Shown: positions 1 through 6,484, counted from the stretch's first letter. The stretch: DNA of 7,679 nt from Dehalococcoidia bacterium UBA4060 (GCA_002383665.1 DFZI01000036.1:13209-20887); one strand, 5' to 3'. Numbers and translations: made by a program. Notes: generated by a model from the letters alone, not told the origin.

Positions 1-257
1 ATTTTGATCCTATGGATCTGATCTGTGTTCAGGTCAATGAGGGCACCAAGCTTCTGGAAGACGGTGTTGCCAAGAGTGCAGCCGAGATCGACCTGGCTAT
101 GGTTAATGGTGGTGGTGGTGCATTTGGTCCTTTTGCTTTGGCCAAGGGTATGGGCTGGGACAAGGTAGCCGAGAGATGTGAAGCTATTGCCAAGAAGACC
201 GGTATCAAATGGTTTGAACCAACCAAGATGTTGAAAAAAGGCAATATTACGATCTGA
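1..257 (+). CDS. 3-hydroxyacyl-CoA dehydrogenase, C-terminal end (5' part outside window)
   Basis: The reading frame is open from the first complete codon (position 3), so the true start lies outside the window. The internal ATG at 12 sits inside a conserved helix and is not the start. The visible ~84 residues match the C-terminal helical domain of 3-hydroxyacyl-CoA dehydrogenases: a VNEG-x-LLE-x-GVA helix, an EIDLAM segment, then a glycine run followed by GPFALAKGMGWD. The protein ends in FEPTKMLKKG soon after this domain. The family oxidises 3-hydroxyacyl-CoA to 3-oxoacyl-CoA with NAD+ in beta-oxidation, in the cytoplasm. The NAD-binding domain is not visible, so a fusion with an enoyl-CoA hydratase domain upstream cannot be excluded. 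The gene ends in tandem stops (TGA then TAA, 255-260) and converges on cdsA. It fits functionally with the acyl-CoA dehydrogenases at the other end of the window. Confidence 0.85.
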   Translation, partial: FDPMDLICVQVNEGTKLLEDGVAKSAAEIDLAMVNGGGGAFGPFALAKGMGWDKVAERCEAIAKKTGIKWFEPTKMLKKGNITI

Positions 258-276
258 TAATTAAGCTTGTGAATGC

Positions 277-328
277 AAGCAGGGTTGGCTCTCCGCAGCA
301 AAATTAAGCGAAGTAGTCAACCCTGCTT
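277..328. terminator. Possible bidirectional terminator between convergent genes
   Basis: Positions 277-290 and 315-328 form a 14-bp inverted repeat (AAGCAGGGTTGGCT against AGTCAACCCTGCTT, with one G-T pair) around a 24-nt loop. It lies just after the + strand dehydrogenase stop and overlaps the cdsA stop codon. A smaller competing hairpin, GCTTG-TGAATG-CAAGC, lies at 265-280. The location between convergent genes suggests shared termination. The loop is long and neither flank has a proper T-run, so this is a tentative call. Confidence 0.45.
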
Positions 329-1117
329 TGTTAGCAGTAAGACAAGAAAATATGCCACGGGCGCAACCAGCAAGTGACTGTCTATACGGTCGAGTATGCC
401 TCCATGACCAGGTAATATATAACCAGTATCTTTGGCTTTCATATTTCTTTTTAATAATGATTCTACCAGGTCTCCGATCTGGGCAAAGACAGCAATCACT
501 ACTCCGGTTATTACCATTTGCAGGTAGCTCACAGGTAATTTAAAAAATATGCCCAGCAGGACAGCAAATAAAATTGATGCTATCAGCCCCGCTATCGATC
601 CTTCAATGGTCTTGTGGGGGCTTACCGAAACAGCCAGCGGGTGTTTGCCCAGCCAGCTACCAAAAGCGTAAGCGGCCACATCACACAAAGCAGTACAGGT
701 TAATACCAGGAAAAGCCATCCCATGCCATTGGTAAAATTGCGCATACTGATATAGAAAGATAGGAGGAATCCGGTGTAAAAAATGCCTGTAATAGTCCAG
801 GCTACATTGATGAAAGCATTATCTTTATCCTGTTTAAACAGCACCCAGATTAAAAGTACGAGTATGATAAGAGCTAAGAGAAATGCCTGTGAATATGGAT
901 GACTTATGTGGCTGTTTAACACAAACAGGATAGAAAAGAAAATTCCTGGGTATGTCAGCGGCTGGATATGCTCACATTTTACGATCCGGTAAAACTCAAA
1001 GGCTGCCAGAGCAGAAATGATGCAGGCTGCAATGGTAAGCCAGGGATCCCCCAGCCAGATAATGACAGCCACGATAACTGCAACAGAAACACCAGTGATA
1101 ATCCTTTTCAATATCAT
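317..1117 (-). CDS. cdsA: Phosphatidate cytidylyltransferase (CDP-diglyceride synthase)
   Basis: This 266-residue integral membrane protein makes CDP-diacylglycerol from phosphatidate and CTP, the branch point for phospholipid headgroup synthesis. The diagnostic family signature lies at residues 220-246: S-x-x-K-R, then KDTG, PGHGG and DRID, with all invariant positions present. Two further conserved segments are CDVAAYAFG (145-153) and SPHKTIEGS (166-174). About eight hydrophobic helices cover the rest, and the length is normal for the family. The start is ATG at 1117 with no visible Shine-Dalgarno sequence. The frame stays open upstream to a stop at 1189-1187 but offers no ATG, GTG or TTG there. 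It is the last gene of the leftward operon, 105 bp after frr. uppS, dxr and rseP, which are common neighbours, are not here. Confidence 0.95.
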   Translation of the reverse strand: MILKRIITGVSVAVIVAVIIWLGDPWLTIAACIISALAAFEFYRIVKCEHIQPLTYPGIFFSILFVLNSHISHPYSQAFLLALIILVLLIWVLFKQDKDNAFINVAWTITGIFYTGFLLSFYISMRNFTNGMGWLFLVLTCTALCDVAAYAFGSWLGKHPLAVSVSPHKTIEGSIAGLIASILFAVLLGIFFKLPVSYLQMVITGVVIAVFAQIGDLVESLLKRNMKAKDTGYILPGHGGILDRIDSHLLVAPVAYFLVLLLTKQG

Positions 1118-1150
1118 ATCAGTGCAAATATTACGGTGTAATCTGGCGAT

Positions 1151-1203
1151 AATGTACCCTATATATGTATGCTGCAGGGCAAATACCTAACAGGTGGTAC
1201 ATT
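1151..1203. repeat. Short inverted repeat in the frr-cdsA gap
   Basis: AATGTACC at 1151-1158 is perfectly repeated in inverted orientation as GGTACATT at 1196-1203, separated by 37 nt. It occupies much of the 105-bp gap between frr and cdsA. No T-run follows, so it is not a classical terminator. It could be an RNA structure or a protein site, or it could be chance. No other element is recognisable in this gap. Confidence 0.25.
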
Positions 1204-1222
1204 TTCCACGCGTCTCAGGCAT

Positions 1223-1780
1223 CTAAATTTCGAGGATCTCTTCTTCTTTATCTTTGCCGATTTTATTGATGGTGTTAATATAGCTCTCAGTCAGCTTTTG
1301 TAATTGATCTGTAGCCTTGATATTTTGGTCCTGAGATATGTCCTTGTTTTTTTCGTGCTGCTTAAGCTCATCCACTGTGTCTCTGCGTATATTGCGGATG
1401 TGAATTCGCGATTCTTCCAGTCTTTTGTGAACTATTTTAATCAGATCCTTACGCCGTTCTTCAGTGAGAGGAGGGATTGCTATACGTATGTTGGTACCAT
1501 CATTGGTGGGATTCAAACCCAGATCAGATTTTAATAGGGCCTTGTCAATATTATTGATGATGCTGCGATCCCAGGGTTTAATGATAATGGTTTTGGGCTC
1601 GGGCACCGAGATGGAAGCAAGCTGTATAAGCGGTGTCAATATTTCCTGGTATTCAATTTTGATGTGTTCAACAAGAGCGGGGGATGCGCGTCCGGTACGG
1701 ATGCTGGACAACTCATTGTTCAGGGCTTCGACGGCTTTTTTCATTCTAACATCAGCATTTTTGAGTACATTTTCAATCAT
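1223..1780 (-). CDS. frr: Ribosome recycling factor
   Basis: This 185-residue protein, the family's standard length, splits post-termination ribosomes together with EF-G so that subunits can be reused. Conserved blocks are present in order: RTGRASPALVE (28-38) at the end of the first long helix, VPEPKTIIIKPWD (59-71) in the small domain, the NDGTNIRIAIPPLTEERRKDL segment (93-113, read as consecutive conserved positions), and RNIRRDTVDELK (129-140), which includes the ribosome-contacting arginines. The ATG start overlaps the pyrH stop in an ATGA arrangement (1777-1780), which implies translational coupling. A GAGG lies 7 nt before the ATG, inside the end of pyrH. The stop is TAG. Nothing unusual is seen. 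Confidence 0.97.
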   Translation of the reverse strand: MIENVLKNADVRMKKAVEALNNELSSIRTGRASPALVEHIKIEYQEILTPLIQLASISVPEPKTIIIKPWDRSIINNIDKALLKSDLGLNPTNDGTNIRIAIPPLTEERRKDLIKIVHKRLEESRIHIRNIRRDTVDELKQHEKNKDISQDQNIKATDQLQKLTESYINTINKIGKDKEEEILEI

Positions 1781-2514
1781 TCTTTATCCTCACTCGTAAC
1801 TGTAGTCCCAATATCTTCCCCTTTGATTACTCTTAAGATGCTGTCTTTACTCTGGAGGTCAAATACAATTATAGGTAGTTTATTCTGCTGACACAAGGTG
1901 AACGCCGTCATATCCATAACTTCGAGCTGAAGCGATAGGGCTTGTCTGTGAGTCAGGCGACGATATTTTCTCGCGCCATGGTTCTTCCTGGGGTCCGAAT
2001 CGTATATACCATCAACTTTGTTTTTAGCTACCAGCAGCACATCTGCCATAATCTCTATGGCTCTCAGTGCTGCCGCGGTATCAGTTGTCATATAGGGGTT
2101 ACCTGTGCCGCCTGCAAAGATTACAACGCGTTTTTTCTCGAGATGTCTGATAGCTCTGCGACGGATGTATGGTTCGGCGATAGCCTGGATGGTAATAGCG
2201 GATTGTGTCCTGGTAACGATCCCATTATTTTCCAGGGCGTCCTGAAGGGCAAGGGCATTGATGATGGTGGCCAGCATGCCTGCATGGTCAGCTGTAGCAC
2301 GATCCATGCCAGCATCTTCGGCGGCCGCACCCCTCCAAAAATTTCCCCCACCTACTACAATGGCTACTTCGACTTTCAGTGCTGTGACTTTTTTAATTTG
2401 ACGGGCGATTGAATTGAGTACAGCAGGATCTATCCCATAGCTTTTGTTGCCCATCAGGGCTTCGCCGCTAAGTTTGAGAAGTACCCTCTTATATTGTGTT
2501 TCTTGGGCAGACAA
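1777..2514 (-). CDS. pyrH: UMP kinase (uridylate kinase)
   Basis: This 245-residue bacterial UMP kinase of the amino-acid-kinase fold phosphorylates UMP to UDP with ATP, feeding pyrimidine nucleotide and nucleotide-sugar synthesis. Visible motifs are KLSGEAL (14-20), the nucleotide-binding GGGNFWRG (55-62), DRATADHAGML (71-81), GGTGNPYMTTDTAAALRA (135-152) and KNKVDGIYDSDP (164-175). The start codon is TTG at 2514-2512, 2 nt after the tsf stop. An in-frame stop lies 5 codons farther upstream with no ATG or GTG between. The first internal ATG (residue 21) would delete the first beta strand and the KLSGEA motif, so TTG is effectively forced. No good Shine-Dalgarno sequence is seen, so translation is probably coupled to tsf. 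The stop overlaps the frr start. Confidence 0.97.
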   Translation of the reverse strand: MSAQETQYKRVLLKLSGEALMGNKSYGIDPAVLNSIARQIKKVTALKVEVAIVVGGGNFWRGAAAEDAGMDRATADHAGMLATIINALALQDALENNGIVTRTQSAITIQAIAEPYIRRRAIRHLEKKRVVIFAGGTGNPYMTTDTAAALRAIEIMADVLLVAKNKVDGIYDSDPRKNHGARKYRRLTHRQALSLQLEVMDMTAFTLCQQNKLPIIVFDLQSKDSILRVIKGEDIGTTVTSEDKE

Positions 2515-2516
2515 TT

Positions 2517-3020
2517 CTAATAACCCAGTTCAAAGCGGACGAACCTTCGTACCTTTATGTTTTCCCCTGTTTTAGCTATAGTCTCGGTGATTATATCTTG
2601 CACTGTTTTAGCAGGGTCTTTAATAAACGGCTGTTGAATCAGACACACAACCTGTGGATCAGATGTATCACCTGCTGGGATATCCTCTTTGCTGATATAT
2701 AATGGTGTCATGGCCGAGATTTGTAAAGCGATATTGTGGGCCAAATCTTTAAAATCTTGGGTGCGGGCGACAAAGTCAGTCTCGCAATTGAGTTCAAGCA
2801 TGACGCCAATGTGACTGCCGGTGTGTACATAGCACTCAATTATTCCCTGCTCGGCTGTGCGCTCTGCTTTCTTCTTGGCAATGGCAAGTCCACGTTCGCT
2901 AATGATATCAAGGGCTTTATTAAAATCACCACCTGCATCAGTCAGTGCTTTTTTGCAATCCATCACACCTGCACCTGTTTTTTGGCGCAGTTCTTTTATT
3001 CTTTCGGCTGAGATATCCAA
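2517..3020 (-). CDS. tsf: Elongation factor Ts, short form
   Basis: EF-Ts exchanges GDP for GTP on EF-Tu. Both family signatures are present: LRQKTGAGVMDCKKAL at residues 11-26, in the N-terminal UBA-like domain, and ELNCETDFVAR at 76-86, which includes the TDF segment that contacts EF-Tu. At 167 residues it is a short form, compared with about 280 in E. coli. It has one core dimerisation-type subdomain and lacks the second half and the coiled-coil insert, as in several deep-branching phyla. The start is TTG at 3020-3018, 6 nt after a strong AGGAGG (3027-3032, minus strand); there is no nearby in-frame ATG. It lies 61 bp after rpsB and 2 nt before pyrH. The stop is TAG. Confidence 0.97.
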   Translation of the reverse strand: MDISAERIKELRQKTGAGVMDCKKALTDAGGDFNKALDIISERGLAIAKKKAERTAEQGIIECYVHTGSHIGVMLELNCETDFVARTQDFKDLAHNIALQISAMTPLYISKEDIPAGDTSDPQVVCLIQQPFIKDPAKTVQDIITETIAKTGENIKVRRFVRFELGY

Positions 3021-3026
3021 TTCAGT

Positions 3027-3032
3027 CCTCCT
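3027..3032 (-). promoter_or_regulatory. Ribosome binding site of tsf (decides TTG start)
   Basis: Read on the minus strand the sequence is AAAGGAGG followed by ACTGAA and then TTG. The spacing of 6 nt from AGGAGG is close to ideal. It supports TTG at 3020-3018 as the tsf start even though the codon is unusual. Confidence 0.85.
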
Positions 3033-3068
3033 TTGGCATCAAAAAGATATACGCAGGTAAGCATTAAT

Positions 3069-3090
3069 ACCGCTACATGGTTTAAGCGGT
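3069..3090 (-). other. Small hairpin across the rpsB stop codon
   Basis: ACCGCT (3069-3074) and AGCGGT (3085-3090) form a perfect 6-bp stem with a 10-nt loop that includes the rpsB TAA stop. It lies at the rpsB-tsf junction, where attenuation or RNA processing could adjust the S2 to EF-Ts ratio. No T-run follows, so full termination is unlikely. A functional role is inference only. Confidence 0.3.
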
Positions 3091-3849
3091 TGCAGCTTCG
3101 GTTTCAGATTCGGCGTGTTCAGATTCGTCTTCAGCTTCCACCCCTTTCTTTTCACCAGCTTCGGCCAGCATTTTTCCTTCCAGCACTGCATTTGCTATAT
3201 AAGTACAGATTACTTTGATGGCTTTAATTGCATCGTCATTAGCCGGGATAATATAGTCAATCTTATCAGGATTGCAGTTTGTATCTACCGTGGCTACCAA
3301 AGGTACACCAACTTTCTGGGCTTCGGCCAACGCTATTTTTTCTTTGGTGGTATCAATTATGAATATGGCACCCGGAAGTGTGGTCATTTCTTTGAATCCG
3401 CCCATGAGCTTATTGAGCTTGCCTATCTCCTTATCCATTTTCAGCTTGTCTTTTTTAGATAGGTAATCCAACTCTCCCCGGGATTTTTTATCTTCAAGCC
3501 TGACCAGATAATCTATCCTGCTCTGAATAGTGTTGAAGTTGGTCAACATGCCGCCCAGCCAGCGCTGGTTTACATAAAACATGCCACACCTTTTGGCTTC
3601 TTCTTCCACGATATCCTGCGCCTGCTTTTTGGTTCCGACAAACAATATGGTTTGACCGCTGCTTACCAGTTCCCTAACATAATCACACGTTTTGTTGAGC
3701 AGGGTGACTGTCTGTTCAAGGTCGATGATGTGTATGCCATTTCTCTGTGTGAAAATATAGTTTTTCATCTTCGGATGCCAGTGCCCAGTCTGGTGACCGA
3801 AGTGAGCACCTGCTTCTAATAACTGTTTGACTGTTACTGAATCTGCCAA
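3082..3849 (-). CDS. rpsB: 30S ribosomal protein S2
   Basis: S2 is the structural 30S protein needed for binding of S1 and for initiation. The 255-residue protein shows LLEAGAHFGHQTGHWHPKM (10-28), NQRWLGGMLTNFNTI (94-108) and the C-terminal signature LPGAIFIIDTTKEKIALAEA (158-177), followed by GVPLVATVDTNCNPD. The last ~20 residues form an acidic Glu/Ala-rich tail, common in S2. The start is TTG at 3849-3847. The frame is closed by TAA three codons upstream, with no ATG or GTG between, and AGGAGG lies 10 nt before. This is the first gene of the leftward operon, preceded by a promoter at 3903-3931. The stop is TAA. Confidence 0.97.
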   Translation of the reverse strand: MADSVTVKQLLEAGAHFGHQTGHWHPKMKNYIFTQRNGIHIIDLEQTVTLLNKTCDYVRELVSSGQTILFVGTKKQAQDIVEEEAKRCGMFYVNQRWLGGMLTNFNTIQSRIDYLVRLEDKKSRGELDYLSKKDKLKMDKEIGKLNKLMGGFKEMTTLPGAIFIIDTTKEKIALAEAQKVGVPLVATVDTNCNPDKIDYIIPANDDAIKAIKVICTYIANAVLEGKMLAEAGEKKGVEAEDESEHAESETEAATA

Positions 3850-3859
3850 ATTTACTTAA

Positions 3860-3865
3860 CCTCCT
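3860..3865 (-). promoter_or_regulatory. Ribosome binding site of rpsB (decides TTG start)
   Basis: On the minus strand a perfect AGGAGG is followed by 10 nt (TTAAGTAAAT) and then TTG. The spacing is slightly long but no other start is available before the TAA that closes the frame upstream, so the site supports the TTG start. Confidence 0.8.
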
Positions 3866-3902
3866 GAACCAAGGGAAAAACGCTTATTCAAAACCGCTCA
3901 AA

Positions 3903-3931
3903 AGTATAACATAATCTATGTATGAGAGCAA
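3903..3931 (-). promoter_or_regulatory. Promoter of the rpsB-tsf-pyrH-frr-cdsA operon
   Basis: Read leftward: -35 TTGCTC (3931-3926), a 17-nt spacer, then -10 TATACT (3908-3903), preceded by TG to give an extended -10 (TGTTATACT). The -10 matches the sigma-70 consensus at 5 of 6 positions and the -35 at 3 of 6, a deficit that an extended -10 can offset. The predicted start site is near 3896, giving a leader of about 45 nt before the rpsB TTG. The promoter sits directly behind the terminator of the acyl-CoA dehydrogenase unit, as expected for a transcription boundary. Confidence 0.65.
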
Positions 3932-3950
3932 TTAAAATCAATCATGTTGT

Positions 3951-3991
3951 AACAAAAAACCCCGCCCTTCGTTAAAAGCGGGGTTTTTGTT
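3951..3991 (-). terminator. Strong intrinsic terminator after the acyl-CoA dehydrogenase genes
   Basis: CCCCGC (3960-3965) pairs with GCGGGG (3978-3983) around a 12-nt loop. The flanking A-run (3954-3959) can pair with the T-run (3984-3988), and the outer AAC/GTT extends the stem further. On the minus strand the hairpin is followed by TTTTTTGTT, the classic U-tract. It lies 15 bp past the stop of the second acyl-CoA dehydrogenase gene. The symmetric A and T runs mean it could also work on the + strand, though no + strand gene needs it. Confidence 0.88.
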
Positions 3992-4005
3992 GGTTTGAAC
4001 TTTAG

Positions 4006-5136
4006 CTATTTAAGTCCGATTGCTTGAGCCACTTGCTCCCTGTGGTAGTCAGTGCTACCGTAGACGGTATCGGCAGCCTTAGCCCTGCGGTAGTATAGTG
4101 GAACATCATGGTCTGCGCTTGTACCAATGCCGCCATGTAGTTTAACGCCCAAGGCTGTGACAAATTTATAAGATTCGTTAATGTAAGACTTTGCCATAGA
4201 AGCCTCTTTGGCATTGGGTATGCTTTCAGATTCCATCCATGCTGCTTCATAAAGGAGGTATTTGCTGGTGCTGAGGTTAATCCACATGTCGGACATCTTG
4301 TGCTGAAGAGCCTGGAAAGCGCCAATCGGCCTGTCATACTGCACGCGCTCTTTGGAATAGGCAACGGTCATATCAACAACAGTCTCGAGGCCACCCAGTG
4401 ACTCCGCTGATTTGAGAATCGAGCCTTTGCGTACGATTGCCCGCAAAATATCCCAGCCTTTGTCAACCTTGCCCAGTATATTCTTGGCAGGAACAGTTAC
4501 GTCTTTAAAAGTTACAGCGCAAAGCTTATCCAGTGAGATGACCGGCATCACTTCGCTCTTAATGCCTGTGGCCTTGGCATCGACGACGAAAAGCGTGATG
4601 CCATCGGAACCTGAGCCGCTCCCGGTTCTTGCCACAACGATCATTTTATCGGCGACGTGTGCGCTATCAACGAGGTACTTGGTACCGCTTAGAACATAGT
4701 CACTGCCTTTGGGAGTTGCTTTCATAGTAACGCCAGCAGCATCAAATTGGCCGTTATCTTCGAGCCAGGCGAGGGTCAGGATACACTTACCGTTGGAAAT
4801 TTTAGGGAGCAGGTCTTTTTTCATCTCGTCAGACCCAGCTTCCACAATGGCAAACGTGTTGACTACGGTGCTGAGATAAGGGCCGGGCAGGATATTTTTG
4901 CCAACCTCTTCAATATGGATAGTAAGGTCCTCAAATGAGTAACCCATACCTTCATATTCCTCGGGTATATTGAAACCCAGCCATCCCAGTTCAGCCATTT
5001 TCTGCCACAGATCAGGATCATAGCCTTTCTCGTCTTTTTCAAGCTCTCGTACCTTTGCCTTCGGGCATTCCTTGGTCAGGAAGTCCTTAGCCGACTTCTT
5101 TAAAATTTCCTGTTGCTCTGTTAACCTGAGATCCAT
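4006..5136 (-). CDS. Acyl-CoA dehydrogenase family protein, probably the non-catalytic partner subunit
   Basis: This 376-residue protein has the full acyl-CoA dehydrogenase fold: N-terminal helices (MDLRLTEQQE onward, GWLGFNIPEEYEGMG at 51-65), a middle beta domain (about 118-215) and C-terminal helices. It keeps RVQYDRPIGAFQ (264-275) and HGGIG (334-338), which in this family contact FAD across the subunit interface. The usual TEPxAGSD flavin motif is replaced by LEDNGQFDA (125-133). The position of the C-terminal catalytic Glu of medium-chain enzymes reads VYGST (358-362), so Glu is missing. The helix-G position used by isovaleryl-CoA dehydrogenase reads IVRKG (234-238), again without Glu. 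It is therefore probably not active alone. It starts with ATG after AAGGGGG (5147-5141), 34 bp behind the other dehydrogenase gene, so the two are co-transcribed. The family assignment is firm; the subunit role is inferred. Confidence 0.9.
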   Translation of the reverse strand: MDLRLTEQQEILKKSAKDFLTKECPKAKVRELEKDEKGYDPDLWQKMAELGWLGFNIPEEYEGMGYSFEDLTIHIEEVGKNILPGPYLSTVVNTFAIVEAGSDEMKKDLLPKISNGKCILTLAWLEDNGQFDAAGVTMKATPKGSDYVLSGTKYLVDSAHVADKMIVVARTGSGSGSDGITLFVVDAKATGIKSEVMPVISLDKLCAVTFKDVTVPAKNILGKVDKGWDILRAIVRKGSILKSAESLGGLETVVDMTVAYSKERVQYDRPIGAFQALQHKMSDMWINLSTSKYLLYEAAWMESESIPNAKEASMAKSYINESYKFVTALGVKLHGGIGTSADHDVPLYYRRAKAADTVYGSTDYHREQVAQAIGLK

Positions 5137-5170
5137 AATTCCCCCTTATGAATTATATGCACTAAATTAA

Positions 5171-6355
5171 TTATTTCATCCTGGGTAGGCCCAGTCCATA
5201 CCAAGCAATAATATTCCGCTGGATTTCATTGGTTCCCATTGACACGATAGGGACAAAGCATCCCTGGTAATTGTACTCTGCTGTGCCATTCATCTTTGCC
5301 CATCTGGAAGCCTTAACCTGGCCGAATGGACCGAGTATGTCTGTCTGCAGGTGAGCAAATTTCTCAAGCAATTCGCTCGCAAAAATTTTCACCGCTGCAG
5401 CATCCATTAATCCCATCTCATTTCTGTTTTGCTGATCTGCTACGTGATAGGCTAGTGTGCGTACGGCTTCGATCGAGCACGCAATTTCTGATATTCTGTT
5501 GCGGTAAAGCGGGTCTTCAGCCAACAGTTTACCACTGCGTTTATTTTCATTGCAATATTTTGCAAGGTCTTCCTGTGCTCTTACTAGACCCATAACCATA
5601 TCAATGTTGGATCTTTCGAAAGCGGCCAGTACATTAACAACCGCCCATCCTTCATTTTCCTGACCTACTATATATTTGGCGGGGATATGCACATCATCGA
5701 GATAAACCTCATTATAGACATGGGACCCATTCATGTACGGGATGCCCCTGACCGTGATGCCTTTGCTCTTCATATCACAGAGTAAGAAGGTAAGATTATG
5801 GTGTTTTTTACCATTTGGGTCAGATTTATATACGCCGAAGGCCCAATCTGCAAAATGGGCGCCGGTATTCCATGTCTTTTGCCCGTTGACTATAAACTCA
5901 TCGCCTTTACGTATAGCAGTGGATTGGAGCATTGCCAGATCTGAGCCAGCATTAGGTTCACTCCATAGTTCACAGAACATAATTTCTCCACTGGCTATCT
6001 TGGGTAGAAACTCATGTTTAAGTTCATCGCTGCCCGCTGCTAACAAGGTAGGTGCCAGCATAGCTACACCGAAGATATCACAACCTGGCAGATCATAATA
6101 TCCACGAGCTTCAGTCAGCAGGACTTTGTCCATCATAGTGCCAGTGCCCCCGTATTCTGCAGGCCACCCTAATGCTAACCAACCCCGCTTGCCAAATTCT
6201 CTTGCGCAGTATCTGTGGAAGTTCCACCCCTCTTCATCATTGAACTGACTTTCAAAACCTATATAGGATGCTGGTTTTTTCTTTTCTAACTCTGCACAGA
6301 CCTTGTAAAACTCTTTCTTACGCTCTAATTGTTCATCCGTCAGTCGAAAGTCCAT
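5171..6355 (-). CDS. Acyl-CoA dehydrogenase, probable catalytic subunit of a heteromeric enzyme
   Basis: This is a 394-residue FAD-dependent acyl-CoA dehydrogenase that would introduce an alpha-beta double bond into an acyl-CoA. It has an N-terminal helical domain with LGWPAEYGGTG (62-72), flavin-binding motifs ELWSEPNAGSDLA (129-141) and GQKTWNTGAHFADW (158-171), then C-terminal helices ending SMGTNEIQRNIIA (372-384) and GLGLPR. The usual C-terminal catalytic Glu (YEGT) is replaced by Met (SMGT). E247 in the FER motif aligns with the helix-G Glu that is catalytic in isovaleryl-CoA dehydrogenase. LAEDPLYRNRISEI (278-291) and ILGPFGQ replace the RxQFGxPI and GGxG motifs. This pattern resembles mycobacterial FadE26-like subunits that work with a partner. 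The substrate is unknown; branched or ring-bearing acyl-CoA is possible. The ATG start follows AGGAGG (6365-6360) by 4 nt. Confidence 0.92.
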   Translation of the reverse strand: MDFRLTDEQLERKKEFYKVCAELEKKKPASYIGFESQFNDEEGWNFHRYCAREFGKRGWLALGWPAEYGGTGTMMDKVLLTEARGYYDLPGCDIFGVAMLAPTLLAAGSDELKHEFLPKIASGEIMFCELWSEPNAGSDLAMLQSTAIRKGDEFIVNGQKTWNTGAHFADWAFGVYKSDPNGKKHHNLTFLLCDMKSKGITVRGIPYMNGSHVYNEVYLDDVHIPAKYIVGQENEGWAVVNVLAAFERSNIDMVMGLVRAQEDLAKYCNENKRSGKLLAEDPLYRNRISEIACSIEAVRTLAYHVADQQNRNEMGLMDAAAVKIFASELLEKFAHLQTDILGPFGQVKASRWAKMNGTAEYNYQGCFVPIVSMGTNEIQRNIIAWYGLGLPRMK

Positions 6356-6459
6356 AATGCCTCCTCATATTAAAAATTTTTATCTCTACAATGCTATTCC
6401 TTAAATACCGTACATTGAATATATGCTGATGTATCATTATCAGTTCAATCCACCAAAAC

Positions 6460-6484
6460 CGCCATATTATAAATTAATATGGCG
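6460..6484 (-). terminator. Perfect 10-bp hairpin, possible terminator after the greA-like gene
   Basis: CGCCATATTA (6460-6469) and TAATATGGCG (6475-6484) are perfect inverted copies around a 5-nt loop. The hairpin starts 30 bp past the greA-like stop on the minus strand and is followed there by GTTTTGG, a weak U-rich tail. It lies in the 159-bp gap before the acyl-CoA dehydrogenase gene, so it may end the upstream transcript. Alternatively, with its symmetric AT-rich core, it could be a regulator binding site for the dehydrogenase pair. No clear promoter for the pair was identified in this gap. Confidence 0.45.

Noticed and set aside
12..257. Complete 81-residue protein starting at the ATG at position 12
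   Set aside because: The frame is open to the window edge and the ATG falls inside a conserved helix, so this is the end of a longer gene.
1942..2412. 156-codon open frame on the + strand opposite pyrH
   Set aside because: It is wholly antisense to a strongly conserved gene, is cysteine-rich with low-complexity translation, resembles no family and has no ribosome binding site.
3024..3041. Five-codon mini frame (MPKED) just before tsf, possible leader peptide
   Set aside because: It simply contains the tsf Shine-Dalgarno sequence, has no ribosome binding site of its own and is short enough to be chance.
4002..4364. 120-codon open frame on the minus strand overlapping the second dehydrogenase gene
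   Set aside because: It is a shifted frame within a complete, well-conserved acyl-CoA dehydrogenase; the translation resembles nothing known.
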